A stretch of 64,000 bases of DNA from positions 124,001 to 188,000 of the forward strand of contig WSUB01000034.1 in NCBI GenBank assembly GCA_019633425.1. The letters run 5' to 3'. Below, in pieces: positions 11,931 to 24,739 of the stretch. This DNA is from Tulasnella sp. 424 (taxonomy: Eukaryota > Basidiomycota > Agaricomycetes > Cantharellales > Tulasnellaceae). The position numbers were made by a program, and so were the translations under genes. The first letter of the stretch is position 1, and every line of letters starts with the position of its first letter. The notes beneath the pieces are model-generated. The model did no database searches, was not told the DNA's origin, and saw only the letters and a program-made list of their open reading frames with translations.

Positions 11931-12575
11931 ACTGTACACATTTGGGAGTGGCGAAGGCAGATAAACTGACATTGGAATGGTGTATCTTCTTCACAGATTC
12001 AATGTTATATGAAATATGACTATGGGATCGGATTGACATGTAGACTGTACGAGAGGTAAGGATCTGGTGAGGGATTAAGGGTGCTGGGGGGGAGGTCGTC
12101 GGGGAGCCTATCTGCTTTGAAGATTCAAATAAGTGTGAGCAGTAGCTCTGCACGGACGCTAGCTATATAGTTATGTTCAGATTGCTCGTGCATAGAGTGG
12201 TAATCCATGCGGGGATGTCGAAAGGGTCAAGATCACCTCCCTCACCGTTCTCCGGGCGCGGAACAGGTTAACGCACAACCCATCGACAAGTGCTCCTGAG
12301 CGTCAATGTCCTACTTCCTCATACAAATAAAGTAATATTTTCTACTCTATTCAATATATCTCGATGTACCAGGTTGGGTAGTCGCACCCCTCCGTGATCC
12401 GAAGCGTCGTAAGCTTCGTGTTTGGAGTCACCTCGTCTAAATCCCTGATCACTGATAGTCCTCTAGCATTCATATGTGCGTGAAGCAGCCTACCATGACA
12501 TGTAGCCTCTGACGACCACCTGATATAGGGGAAGAGGAGGTACAAGTCGGAGTGGATCCATTCACCCTCCGTCAA
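11930..12575 (-). pseudogene. Unrecognised minus-strand gene remnant X, first copy
   Basis: The last about 70 codons are open from 12575 to 12351 and end at a stop (final residues CDYPTWYIEIY). Further pieces upstream resemble the copies at 40250-40930 and 54120-54480, including the shared motif RARRTVREV / RTRRAPGVL / RTRRTARNF. The three copies sit at the same place, downstream of a type II lipin. I do not recognise the family. Boundaries are rough. Confidence 0.35.
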
Positions 12576-12859
12576 GCGTCCACGGGCTGCTCGGGAAGGG
12601 TACCCCTTGCGCCGACAACAGGTGCCGAGAGCGGAGCGGAAGCTTTTGAGTCCATTGAATTGCTCTGTACAATTGAGTCTTGTCCAATTACCTTTCTTGG
12701 CGAATGTGACATCACGTCAGACTCAAAAGGGAATGTCACGCGGTGTCAGACGAAATCGCAACATCCATTAGCCTCACCCCTTGCTCGAAGCTTCACTTGA
12801 CGCTCACTCCCATCACACACCGCTTTCACTCACTCTCACTCGCGGTCGAACAGCAAAGA
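12576..12859. promoter_or_regulatory. Lipin L3 upstream region with CRE-like motif
   Basis: Carries ATGTGACATCACGTCAGAC at 12704-12722, one base off the CRE palindrome seen at 26505 and 40989, then a second partial GTCACGCGGTGTCAGACG. The flanking context (GCTGCTCGGGA, CATTGAATTGCTCTGTAC) is shared with the upstream region of L6, showing a common ancestral promoter. Confidence 0.45.
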
Positions 12860-15110
12860 CTTCTCTCAGGGTTCAACTCTCATGTCCAGCTGCAATCTAC
12901 GTAGAACGCATAGAAGCAACACCAGAACGAGACCTTACTTGCCCTCATCCGCAAATGACACGTCCCCGTCCAGGCGACAAGGCCGTCAGCCTTTTCTCCA
13001 AACGGCAGACCAACTTCTTATTCGATTCAACTTAGGGACGCAGGAGACGTGCCCTGTGTCTTCGAAACAAAAGAGGACGTTCCGGAGGTGATCATGAAGA
13101 GTCCCATATTGGTGCCTCGGTCCGCTTTGACTTACTCAGACCACGATTCTGCAGCCATGACGTAGTCCCTATCTACATTTGGGAACGCTACTGACACTGT
13201 GACTGCGTCTCCTAGGTACCGAGTAGCGAGAACGGGAGCAACAGCGACGCTCGACGCCATCACAAGAAGCAGGACGTTTTTACCCCTGCAGCCAATTCCG
13301 TTGAAGGGAAGAACGTCAACGCTGCATCCTCACGCTCAAAGGTCAGTCCGGTCCGAAAATATTCCATTCGATGTAGCTAACTTAACCGAATGTTCTTTTC
13401 GCTCGCGCTCGAAAAGGGGGCAATGAGCGACCGGACGTTTCTCCACGGTATCTCACCATCAAGCCCCACTTCCACTTCGAGGAGCACGTTACATTCCCGA
13501 AGCTCGACAAAGACCGTCCTACGACCGCGAACTTTGATTCTCAATCTCAATCCCCTCAACAATCCCGACTCCACGGCCTCAACCTCATCCTCTCAGCAAA
13601 GCCAAGACCATTTGATCGACCGCGCCGAAGCTTGCGAAACCCGTCATAGCCAACGCCCCCAACACCACAATAGACCAAGCGAAGAAAGCGAGGGACCATC
13701 TCCATGATGTGAAGGTGGCATTATCGCCCAGCAACTGGGCGGACGTCGAGTTGAAGAACGCCGCGGAGACTTTGAACGAGGAAGCGCTCAGCCGCCGGAA
13801 GTCGTTTATGGGAAGGACATCGCGTTGGATATGGCTGGGTATCATAACGCTGAAGCTACTGGAGACGAGTCGGACGAGGTTGGCAAGATGCCAATGCATG
13901 GACACCAAGGACTCTCCAGCCCCCAACTAGACCGCAAGTCGTCTGAACCGTTCCCTTCGACTTCCTCACCAGCGTCGACATCCAATTTACCGTTGCTGGA
14001 GCCTAAATGCCCTTACGTTCGGGGCGGTTCGGCCGCTTTCGGATGTTCAAGTTACGATTCCGAATACGGGGGAGTTGTCGACGTCGCTGCCGGATTGTAC
14101 CTGGAGTGGGGAGCATTTCCGACGAGGTCGCCTGCGAGACCAAATTTCAAGCCGCTTGTGAAGGATGATGCGGTCGGTGATGTGGGGCCTAGTCACCTCG
14201 GGCAATCGGTTACAACTACGGAGGACGTCGCCGAGGATGAGGCTGGGGGGTTAAAGCTTCATCTACGTCCGAGAGCAACAAGTCATCGTCCGCCTTTGAT
14301 CAAGGTAGACAACTCTTCCCGGACGAGACCGGATGACTTTTGTTCTGTGTCAGCACCGAGGGCAAAATGTTCTCTTTCCAATTGAGCTTTTGCGACGATG
14401 AACTCTCCCCTTATGTTTCAATGGAAACGCAACATGAAGCCTTGGCCTGAACATCAACCGCGTCTACCATTGCCTTCCAGCGCATCCGATCCAGAATATA
14501 CATCACCACCTACAAGTCTGAGCTTATCACCTGCTAATGGTACGATGAGCGTGAGGGAGAAGCGGACTTCAGTGACGAGTGGGTCTAGGTGGAGCAGCAG
14601 GAGCAGCAAGTTCCTATGGCGGCAGCGGCGGGGGGAACGTTAGGAGTACCGGCGGAGGTGGGAGTTGGGAGACTGGGTTTGACGCCTACTGCGAGCGCTC
14701 CTGCGGACTTGGTAAGATGCCTGAGTCCACTGGTTGGGGCGCGATGGAAGTTGACTGGGAAAACCGTCTGTCACCATAGGATATACCTGAAACTGCAGCA
14801 CCGACTCCTCCATCCATGAGTTCCTTCAAGACCGCTCCGGCAGCCATCAATGTTCCTACCGCATCCTCCGCTTCTCGTCCGACAAGCCCCTTCTTCGCCA
14901 ACGACGACGACTATGCCACCGAACAAGCATAAGGACTACGTCGAGACTCTACGACTCTCATCTGATCAGCTGAAGGCGTTGGACCTGCAAAAGGCTGCCA
15001 ATACAATTGCGTTCTCGTTGGTCGCGTCCGGAGTCTTCGCGTGTACTGCCAAAGATATTCATTTGGGAGGAGGGCTAGAGGCGTATATATAGGGTCGTGG
15101 TCGGTGATAA
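12860..15110 (+). pseudogene. Lipin pseudogene L3, type I, truncated at the catalytic motif
   Basis: N-Lip is degraded (about 12880-13100, with stops). An intron ending CTCCTAG near 13215 and a serine-rich middle follow (13430-14390), in several frames. The segment before LNS2 is fairly preserved: ATSSYGG-like linker, then KDYVETLRLSSDQLKALDLQ (about 14933-14990) and ASGVFACTAKD. The sequence continues to DRVVV and then diverges exactly where the DIDGT motif should be (about 15095-15110). The acid-phosphatase half of LNS2 and the acidic tail are absent. Followed directly by the promoter of L4, so the truncation probably arose by recombination between lipin copies. Confidence 0.7.
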
Positions 15111-15554
15111 TCCAAAGTTCCAAAACGTCGTCGGCCCCTTGCAGTTAAAGACCCTTTAGCGCTCGTTGAGTGGAACGGTGTATCGTGAACTGCGGCCCCC
15201 GACGACCAAGTGATACGGAGGTCGGAGCTTGGATTCCACTCCCCCCTTTATACCGCCCAGCTGCAGGTGTAGTACGCCTGGGTGCTCGGGATGGGGACAC
15301 CGTGTGCGGACTTCGGGAAGGGGAAGCTTTGAGTATTCCTGTTTGCGAGTCTTGTCCAGTTACCTTTATTGTTCCATGTGAAGGACGCCAAGCTTAAGGT
15401 AATGTCATGACGTGGTGTGACAGAAGCGGGGTCAGACGAAATCGCAACATCCACTCCTTCACGCCCACTTGACGCACCACACACCTCTTCAGTAACTCTC
15501 ACTCGTAGGTAAAGATGAAGGCTCCAGCAGTTATCAGCTGCTCCGTCCGAGGAG
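15111..15554. promoter_or_regulatory. Lipin L4 upstream region, degenerate copy of the repeated promoter
   Basis: Shares the block leading into GTCAGACGAAATCGCAACATCC (15431-15452) with the upstream regions of L3, L6 and L8. The CRE site is weakened to AATGTCATGACGTGG (15401-15415). A short stretch at 15170-15300 resembles part of remnant X in reverse. Confidence 0.35.
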
Positions 15555-17345
15555 CATTCGAGTGTTCTCAGCTGTAACCTCAGACTACACAAGTCTCCCA
15601 CCATTCAATGCATCAACCCTCACAAGCGCAATCGACGTCTTAGTCGTACGATGCATCAACGAAGCCATCCGCGAACGGGAGCTTGCGTGCCCTCTGTTCC
15701 ATGTGCGAGTCGGCAAATGGCAGGCACGACGTCCAGGCAGTCAGCTTGCTCGTCAACATTGAACCAATCCCTTACTCAGTGAAGATTAACGGACACGCAG
15801 GAGAACTTTCTATGTCCCTGAGACCTAGGAGGATGTTCCGGAGTAGTTCATGACGAGGCCCGTATCGGTGCCGCACTCAGGTCAGTCGGCTCGCTTTGCA
15901 TCTTGTCCAGACCACAATCGTGCACCCATGACCTAGTCACTGTCCACATTCGGATACGTTTCTGACACTCTGACTGCGTCTCCTAGCTACCGAGTAGCGA
16001 AAAGGAGAGCAGCGGTGACGCCCAACGCCAACGCAACACCGCTGATGCTTCGGAGCCCCTGGCGCCAGAAGACCAATGAAGACAAGAGCCCATCCTCACG
16101 CACGAAGGTTGGTCCGGACTGGAAATTTTCCACTCGGTATATAGCTAATTTAACCGAATGTTATTTTTCGCTCGGTCCAAAAGGGGGCAATGAACGAGCC
16201 GATGTTTCTCGACCTCGCCTCCCACTTCCGCGTCGGGGAACACCTCACCTACATCTCCTTCATCGCCGAAGCTCGGCAAAGATGGTACCACTACCGCAAA
16301 CTTTGATTCCCGATCTCAATCTCCTGAACAATCAGGACCGAATCACACGACGAAAGACGCAGACACCACTGGCTCAACTTCAACAAAGCCAAGACCATTT
16401 TCAGCGCCGCGCCGAAACTCGCGAAGAACGTCATATCCAATGCTCCTAATACAGCGGCAGAACAAGCTAAGCAAGCGAGGGACCATCTGCGTGACGTGAG
16501 GGTGGTGCTGTCTCCCCGCATCAAGGTGGATGAGGAGTCGAAGGAAGGTCTTGGGCAAGGAAGCTGCACAGGCGCCGGGAGTCGTTTGCGGGAAGGACGC
16601 CGCGTTGGATATGGCTGGTTATCATAACATTGAAGATGCTGGGTGGGAGTTGGGCGAGGTTGGCAAGGACTCTTTACACCGCAACAAGCCCGCGAATCGT
16701 CTCAATCGTTCCCTTCGTCCTCATCACCGCCATTAACTTCGCATCTACCGTTACTGAAGAGTAAACATACCTACGTTTAAGGTGCTTTCGCGCCTCTAGA
16801 CGTGCAGGTTACGACCCCGAACGCAGGGGACTTGTCGACGCCGCCGCCGGATTACACTTGGGAGTTGGGAACTTTCCCAGCGAGGTCGCCTGCGAGACCG
16901 ACTTCAAATCGCTAGTGAAGGATGATGGGGGTGTTTAATGTGGGTCCAGTCACCTTGGACGATCGGTTATGACTGCAGAGGACCTTGTGGAGGATGACGC
17001 TGCGGGAGCCAAATCCTCATCAACGCCCGAGGACGAAGATTCTTCGGCATTCGGCAAAGGTGGTCAGCTCTTTCCGAACGGAACCGGACGAGGAGTACGA
17101 CGTGGGTGGATTCGGCGTCGGAGAGCGAAGAACACCATCGACACGCGAGGAGGAAATCTAGTTTTGATAGCATGCCGAGGTCGTTACCAGGTTCAGAATA
17201 TAGAGGGAGTGAAGGAGAGGTTTACAATGAGGGGGATGAAGAGGACGAGGGTGGTGATGATGGGGATGAAGAAGTGGGGAGCAAGGATGGAGATGTGCAG
17301 GTCGACGACAGATCGGAGGAGATGGTGAATGTCCCGTTTATTTGA
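15555..17345 (+). pseudogene. Lipin pseudogene L4, type I, LNS2 domain deleted
   Basis: N-Lip opens well (VFSAVTSDYTSLPPFNAST, then ELACPLFHVRVGKWQARRPG, 15562-15760) and then stops. Middle exon fragments run 16180-17090 (AFGKGGQLFPNGT). There the sequence joins directly to the C-terminal tail (SASESEEHHRHARRKSSFDS, from about 17106), so the whole LNS2 catalytic domain is missing. The acidic tail ends EEMVNVPFI at 17345. Convergent with NLR copy B. Confidence 0.7.
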
Positions 17346-17711
17346 AGGACTTTCCCGGTCCTGATCGTGGAGGGTTGTTTTATGCTTTGTCAGTGAGTTT
17401 GCGTCATTTTGTAATTCTTGCACTTTGTTTCCTCCTTTTTTAATCCCTGGTACCTGCATATTACCTGCACTGATCCAAATATATGTGTCATATAATACAG
17501 CCCTTTTACAATGTTGTGTGCAGACTAGAAATCAAACAAACAGGTTATATATATGCTATGGGAAAACAAACACCCTGTTAGAATGAGATGAGATCTCCCT
17601 GACGACCAACCAGCAATTGCCATTGCCTACTGAAGCCACTTCCCACCGCACTCTCCGGCAACACGTCCCAATTCGGATCAGTGCGCCAGGTCCGCAGCAT
17701 TGGGGAATCCA
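17346..17711. other. Convergent spacer L4/NLR copy B, no gene
   Basis: Contains the conserved lipin 3' UTR block (TTTTAATCCCTGGTACCTGC near 17440) and the 3' UTR of copy B. Confidence 0.5.
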
Positions 17712-18004
17712 TTAAAGCTGGAGTGCATACGAGACATTGAATATGGAAAGCGTGCCACGGGATTCAATGGCAAGGATTCCATTATGCAAAAGGACCGTCG
17801 GAGGAAAATCGGGGTTGGCGACCCAGTACTGAGAGGGAAGCCAGAAGAGGCGAGAAGAGGATAATATCACCCAATGATCATGAATGTCTGGAATAGTGTA
17901 TTTAGGTCTCAGGGGCCCCTGTGAATCTGAAAAAAAAAAAAAAAAGGTTAGCATGAGCTCCCAGAACATCCATAGGTAGCACAATAGATTGCAATGAGTG
18001 TACC

Positions 18005-20790
18005 TCACCTGTCACTGCTTCGCTCAAAGATATCCCGGTCTGAGTATCCCAAAGTTGGATCCTGCCGCCCCAGCATGTGGATGCCAGAACTTTGCCGTCT
18101 GGCGAGAATGCAAGAGAGCGAACCTCATCGTTGTGACCTGTCAGGGGCTGGCCCAAAGGCGTCATGGTCTGAGCATCCCACAATTGAATTGTGCCATCCT
18201 TGGATCGGGATGCCATAAGTTTATTGTCTAGCGAGAACGCAACGGAGCGAGCATCGCGATTGTGGCTGATCAATGGCTGACTCAAAGGGGTACCGGTCTG
18301 AGCATCCCACAGTTGAATTGTGCCACTTTTGGATTGGGATGCCAGAACCTTGCTGTCCGGCAAGAAGGCAACGGATTGAACATCGTGATCGTGGCCTGTC
18401 AGTGGCTGACCCAAAGGCGAAGCAGTCTGAGCATCCCATAATTCAATCGTCCTGGCCCCGGGCCAGGATTGGAATGCCAGAACCTTGCTGTCTGGTGAGA
18501 ACACAATGGAGCGAATAGCACCTCTCATAGGCTGGCCCAAAGGCGTCTCGGTCTGAGCATCCCACAATTGAATCATGCTGCCCCAGTATGTGCCCCAGAG
18601 TGCGGATGCGAGAATCTTGCCGTCTGGCGAGAACGCAATGGGGCAAACGTCGCTTGTTATGGGCTGGCCCAAAGGCGCACCGATCCGAGCATCCCACAAT
18701 TGAATTGTGCCACCCCAGGATCGGAATGCCAGAACCTTGCCCTCTAGTGAGATTGCGTTGGAGGGAACATTGTGATTGGGGCCTGTCAGGAGTTGGCCTA
18801 AAGGCGACCCGGTCTTAGCATCCCACAATTGAGTCGTGCCATCTTCAGATCCGGATGCCAGAACCCTGCCTTCTAGCAAGAAAGCAACGGAGCGGACATC
18901 GTGATTGCGCCCTGTCAGCGGCTCGCTCAAAGGCATTCCCATCTGAGCATCCCATAATCGAATCGTGCCGTCATTGGATCCGGATGCCAGAACCTTGCCA
19001 TCTGGCGAGAATGCAAGGCAGAGAACATCGCCATTGTGGCCTGTCAGGGACTGGCCCAAAGGCGTCCCGACCTGAGCATCCCACAGTCGAATCGTGCCGT
19101 CCTCGGATCCGGACGCCAGAACCTTGCCATCTGGCGAGAACGCAGCGTAGAGACTCCCGTAATTGTGGCCTGTCAGTGGCTGACCCAAAGGCGTCATGGC
19201 CTGAGCATCCCACAAATGAATTGGGCCATCATTGGATCGCGATGCTATAACTTTACTGTCCGGCGAGAACGCAAACTTAGGGGAGTGCAAACGCCAATCG
19301 TGGCCTGTCAAGAGCTGGGCCAAAGGCCTTACGGTCTGAGTATCCCACAATTGAATCTCACCGTCCGGCGATGCAGATGCGAGAACCTTGCCATCCGGCG
19401 AGAACGCAAGCTTAGGGGAGTGAAAACGCCAATCGTGACCTGTCAAGAGCTGGCCCAAAGGCCTTACGGTTTGAGTATCCCACAATTGAATCTCACCGTC
19501 CGGCGATGCAGATGCGAGAACCTTGCCATCCGGCGAGGACGCAAGGGAGGAAATGTTTTTTTGGTGGCCTGTTACTGGCTGGCGCAAAGGTGTTCCGGTT
19601 TGAGCATCCCACAGTTGGATCGTGCCGTCGGAAGATCCGGATGCAAGAACCTTGCCGTTCGGTAAGAACGCAATGCCAGTATAGTAAACATTGTGATTGC
19701 GACCTGTCAGAGGCTGACCCGAAGGCCCCCCGTTCTGAGCATCCCATAATCGAATTGTGCCATCGATCGATCCGGATGCCAGAAATTTACCGTCTGGCGA
19801 GAATGCAGCGGTGAGACAGATCTCCTCACTGCAGTAATCGTGGCCGGTCAGTGGCTGACCCAAGGGCTTCCGGGTCTCGGCGTCCCACAATTGAATTGTG
19901 CCCTCTTCGGATGCGGATGCCAGAACCTTGTTGTCAGGGGACAGTGCAATGAAACAAACATCGTGATTGTAACATTTCAGGGGTTGACCCAAAGATGTCC
20001 CGGTCTGGACATCCCACAAATGAACAGTGCCGTCGCCGAGTCCAGAAGTCAGAACTTTTCCGTCCGGCGAAAACGCAATGGACAGGATACTAAGCCACTT
20101 TTGGAATGTCAATGGCTGACCAAAAGGTGTCCAGATCTCAGCATCCCACAATTGAATCGTGCCGTCGATGGATCCGGATGCCAGAACCTTGCCATCTGGC
20201 GAGAATGCAAGGCAGAGAACATCGCCATTGTGGCCTGTCAGGGACTGGCCCAAAGGCGTCCCGACCTGAGCATCCCACAGTCGAATCGTGCCGTCCTCGG
20301 ATCCGGACGCCAGAACCTTGCCATCTGGCGANNNNNNNNNNNNNNNNNNNNNNNNNNNNNNNNNNNNNNNNNNNNNNNNNNNNNNNNNNNNNNNNNNNNN
20401 NNNNNNNNNNNNNNNNNNNNNNNNNNNNNNNGGCGTCCCGACCTGAGCATCCCACAGTCGAATCGTGCCGTCCTCGGATCCGGACGCCAGAACCTTGCCA
20501 TCTGGCGAAAACGCAACATAGAGACTCCCGCAATTGTGGCCTGTCAGTGGCTGACCCAAAGGTGTGCCGGTCTGAGCCTCCCACAATTGAATCGTGCCGT
20601 CCTTGGATGCAGATGCGAGAACCTTGCCATCTGGCGAAAATGCAACATAGAGACTCCTGCGACTGTGGCCTGTCAGTGGCTGGCCCAAAGGTGTTCCGGT
20701 CTGAGCATCCCACAGTTGAATTGTGCCTTCCTCGGATCCGGATGCCAGCACCTCGCCATCTGGTGAAAATGCAATTGTAACCACATAAGT
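18005..20790 (-). repeat. WD40 array of copy B, about 21 assembled repeats plus a gap
   Basis: Repeats follow the core FSPDGKVLASGS and IQLWDAQTGTPLGQPLTGH but vary in length, with insertions such as WGTYWGSM. Two adjacent repeats (about 19265-19540) are almost identical, both with ASPDGEIQLWDTQTVRPL. A two-repeat block at about 18975-19140 is repeated nearly base for base at 20168-20331. A count of 21 would fit three seven-bladed propellers, but the internal gap makes the number uncertain. Confidence 0.85.
20332..20431. other. Assembly gap (100 N) inside WD40 array B
   Basis: Exactly 100 undetermined bases. The sequence left of the gap (GGCGTCCCGACCTGAGCATC onward, about 20258-20331) is repeated at its right (from 20432), so the gap sits between identical repeat segments. 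The size is a placeholder. Confidence 0.95.
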
Positions 20791-23700
20791 ACCAGCGGAT
20801 CTTGTCCACAGGTTAGCTGCCCATGTTAAATGCTGGACACTGCGCAGGGTTTGAATTTTGGCGTGCCTTCCGTAGCATCTCCATAGCTGCGTCTCCTGAG
20901 GACAGTGAGCAAGTGCGGACACATAAACATGGAGTGCGCTATATGAAATTGGCTCTAAAAATGCGATGATGAATCGCTGGACATCGTTCCACAGTGTGGT
21001 CAGTGGCTTGGAATCGAAAGCCGCCCTGTCATGGGATTTCTATGACTGCCGATTCAGCACATCGGGTGGAATTTGGAAATAGAATGCGACCGGCAGACTC
21101 ACCGAGAGCCATGAGTACACCCGTTTCGCGATAACAATTGCCTCCCCAGTAGCTCCAATCAGACTCATCACTTCGAGCCAATACAGTAGTTTCTCCTTGC
21201 TGAATGTTTCAAAATCCGCTCGTGGGCCATCCGGACCCTTTGTGACCACCACTGACCACTCCGCCCCCTCGATGGGGTGAATGGACCAAGCTTGACTGCA
21301 ATAGCGAATGGATGTGGACAACTCCCGCTCTATAACATCCTGAACCTCGGAATTCGGCTTTGAGAGGTCCGAAAGGCTGCAGATATTCTCCTTCAGACAT
21401 CGAAGCATTATGCCGAGGCATAGGCTTGCAAGTCGTTCATGATGATGACGTACATCGATGAAGTAGGCCCGTTCATTGCACCGTTGCTCATCAACGAGAA
21501 GGTCGCGGATGGAGGTGTGCATGAGGTGCATAGATTGGGTGGGTGAAGTGGGGATGAGGAGAAGAGAGTTGAGGTCCACTAGAATGTCTCGCCGTAGATA
21601 CTGGATGACACCTTGTTGATCGACCCCTTCGAAGATGCTGTTGTCGCCGTAGAGTGTAGCGATGATCTCAAGGGAGACAGGATACGGTGCTACCACCAGG
21701 GTTCCTAGTGTAGCGCATAGAAGTTCTTGCCTGGCTGGATCTCGCATGACGGTATTGAACGCTTTTGAAAGGATTTGATGGTACAGCTCGTCGAGTCCAT
21801 CCAATGTCGACGGTCGGCTGAGCAAATCGCGTAGTCTATTTACAGGTGACCCGTTGCCAATGTAGGTGATTACGGTTTGGGCCCACTGAAATAAGCCTTG
21901 AGACATCTTCACTAATTTCCTGATGTCACTGGATGCAGGCCAATCTTCTGGGAGATCATGGTCTTCCCTGATCTGCGAGCAGCCTTGCTTGATGAACCGT
22001 GCAAGGTCGTTCGCCACATTGCCTGATGAGTCTAAATCTTCTACTGGCCACTTCCTTGGCTCAAGCGAACGAAGCAGTGGGGCCTCAGGACGACAGGTAA
22101 GAAGGAATTTGACATTGGTGGGGAATGATGAGAAGTGTCGATCGATGAGCTTGACGAAAGCCACCGTATCCCTGGGATTTTGACATTCGTCAAGGGCGTC
22201 AACGATGAAGAGGATAATGCGAGACTGGTGTACGAGTCTTGAAAGGGGTACGACAATTAGGGTCTGGAATTGGACCTCGAGTCGTTGGGCGGCGATGTCC
22301 TCGTTCTCCTGAACGCTTTCAAGGATGGCCTTCCTGACCTCGGGATTCAAGCTGCTCCCAAGTTGCCTCGCGAGAGCGCAAACAATGCTTGCGTTCACCG
22401 TATCGTGACCTCGACGGAAGTAAAAGATGGCACAGGAGGCTCGAGATTGCCAATTGTGAGCCACGGTGGACGCGATGGTGGATTTGCCTCGCCCAGCCAT
22501 CCCGCGGATCCAGAACACCCGGTCGGAGGAGGATTTATCCCGTATCCAATTGTCGATCCGGTCCAATATCTCCACCCTGGTTCCCGGCAAGCAAATGACC
22601 TCCTCGATCGCATTTCCCTGCGCTCCGTAATTCCCATCTCCTAGGCGATGAAGTACATGGCGGTTTTGCTCTTGAAGCTCGGGGTTTTCTGCACAAACGC
22701 CCGTCAGCTTACCCAAAACTCTGAAATGCGGCGGGTTATTGCCTACCAAATTCGTCTATAAGGCTACTAGTGTTCAGAGCGACGAGGACCTAATATCACA
22801 TCGTGTCAGCCAAGGTCATTGGTGGTGATAATCCGTGACGCACCTGGATTTCTTCTAACACTTTCTGGGCCGTTCCTTGGCACCATTCTCGACTTGCATC
22901 GTCGGACGAAGCACTCTCATTCCGGACGAGGTTGGAAGGATATCGTTTCTTGAGCTTCCTCTGTGCAACTTCGAGCTCACTAGAACGGTGTTAGAGAGCA
23001 GATATCGAACCTCTACCAAATCGAACCCACATACCTTTGTATTTCAGTTACACGTGCACGTATATTACCACTTTGACGCTGTCTCGATTGTTCCTCCAAA
23101 TCCTGAAGATGATTGGCCAACTTTAACGGATTGAACTCCAGGCTGGCTGACGGATTTTTGCTTTCGTTCATCGCCTAAGTAGCTAATGTTAGCGGTACGT
23201 ACAGGGACGAAATCAAAACGATCGACTCCACCTCAACGATATCCACCAGGCTTAACCCTACTTCGGCCGCGGTTCGAATATATTTCCCAATGACTGGAAT
23301 GAGGTTTGCGCTCATTTTCACATTTTCCAACGTTGCGCGAGTGTCGAGCAACAACTCTCTGGGTATTGCATTGCACTCTACTCCCGCCAGAGGAACGTTT
23401 AGTGCAATCGAGTATCCCGCGGAGTCAGCATTAGTGGTAAGTGTCCGGCGTGTTGCATCGTACCTAGAATCTAGATGGCAAATGTCAGAGTGAGTCCAGG
23501 ATTGAAATACAAGATGAGATATGGAGGATTACATCAAGGTCCATGTCGCGGTATTCGCCAGCACCGGGCTCTAAAATAAATTCTTCGCGCCTGATTTTTC
23601 CCAACAACTAGATAAGCCGATTAAGGGCTTCAGAATCGAAGTCAGAATCTATTGTCATGAATGCTTACCTCCCGTAGAACCCGCTGCATCGTGGGTCTTG

Positions 23701-24739
23701 CAGTGGGATCATAGTTCCAGCAACGCCGCATTAGTTTCCAGAGAGGATCATGAGCCGGGAGGTTCGGATGGTCCTCTGGAATAGGTGGTTCATCGGATGA
23801 CACACGATAGAGAATGACTTCGTGGGGAAGATCGTCAAATGGAGGTTTTCCGCTCATGACCTGAACGCTCTGGCTCGGTAAGCGTGCCCTATTCCCTCAC
23901 TTGCACATGCTCACCGTTAGAATGAGACCACCAAACGCATAAACGTCGGTTTCCAAACTCGACTTCTTTCCAGCGAAAAGTTCGGGGGCCATATACCTCA
24001 CACTTCCTTTCACTGTTTCGCTAGTCGTGAACCCGCTCCGAGCATTGAGGTCCTGCACAACCCGACTCAGGCCGAAATCGGAAAGCGCCAGGCCATTCCG
24101 ATCGTTAACCAGCACGTTTTCTGGCTTGATATCGGCATGGCAGATTGGAGGTGTTTGTGAATGGAGATGCTCGAGGCCGCAACTTGTTTGAAAGATCTGG
24201 GAGGGTACGGTGAACGATGGCCGAGAGAGACGGGGCAATTGCGAACGCAACGCACCAGACAGAGCTTATCATATCGGGTAAGGCCCAGATTCATTTCCAA
24301 GTAGTCTTTTAAGTTTCCCTGGCTGCACCAAGGGCTGATGAGCCACGGTCGGGGTTGCGAACGGTAGCCAAGGAGAGGATGAATGTTTGGGTGCGTTGTT
24401 TGGCTCCAAACAAAAGCTTCTCGTTTCAGGCGCTAGATGCAGGCGAGAGTTAGTATATACCCCATTACGTATGAACGATTTCAAGGTACTGACCAAATCC
24501 GCTTTCCATTCTAACGCTTCCCGCTCAGTTTGTCTATCCCTCGGGATGGGAGTTCTGAACTCCTTGATGGCCACCTGGACTCGTTCGCCTTGAGGGGTTG
24601 TCCAGAAACCGCGATAGATATCTGCATAACCAGCGGTCACATAGGGGTGTTCAGGAACTTCCAAGGTCCCCGGGAGTTCCTGGACTATCTCGAAGAGCTC
24701 CAACTGTCGACCCGGTTGAATGAGCGAGGCCGTGTCCAT

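Larger units (their letters stand above)
17712..24739 (-). pseudogene. NLR copy B: kinase-helical-NACHT-WD40 gene, frameshifted in the linker
   Basis: Start ATG 24739. Kinase exons are complete (VAIK, HADIKPENV, SDFG, intact APE) down to about 23671. The exon starting at 23470 lacks 10 bases relative to copy C; reading in frame meets TAA at 23399-23401, before the helical domain. Downstream, the helical exons, the NACHT exon (about 22690-21110; GMAGRGKST and IILFIVDALDEC) and the WD40 exon are open. The acceptor after intron 10 is followed by AAATCCCAT, so copy B lacks the stop seen in A. The last intron has a long T-run before its AG (antisense of the A-run at 17931-17945), and the final exon reads HDHWVILSSSRLFWLP and ends at 17712. 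B has at least 21 WD40 repeats, more than any other copy. Its repeats are the most divergent of the array, so it is probably the least recently homogenised. Confidence 0.7.
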
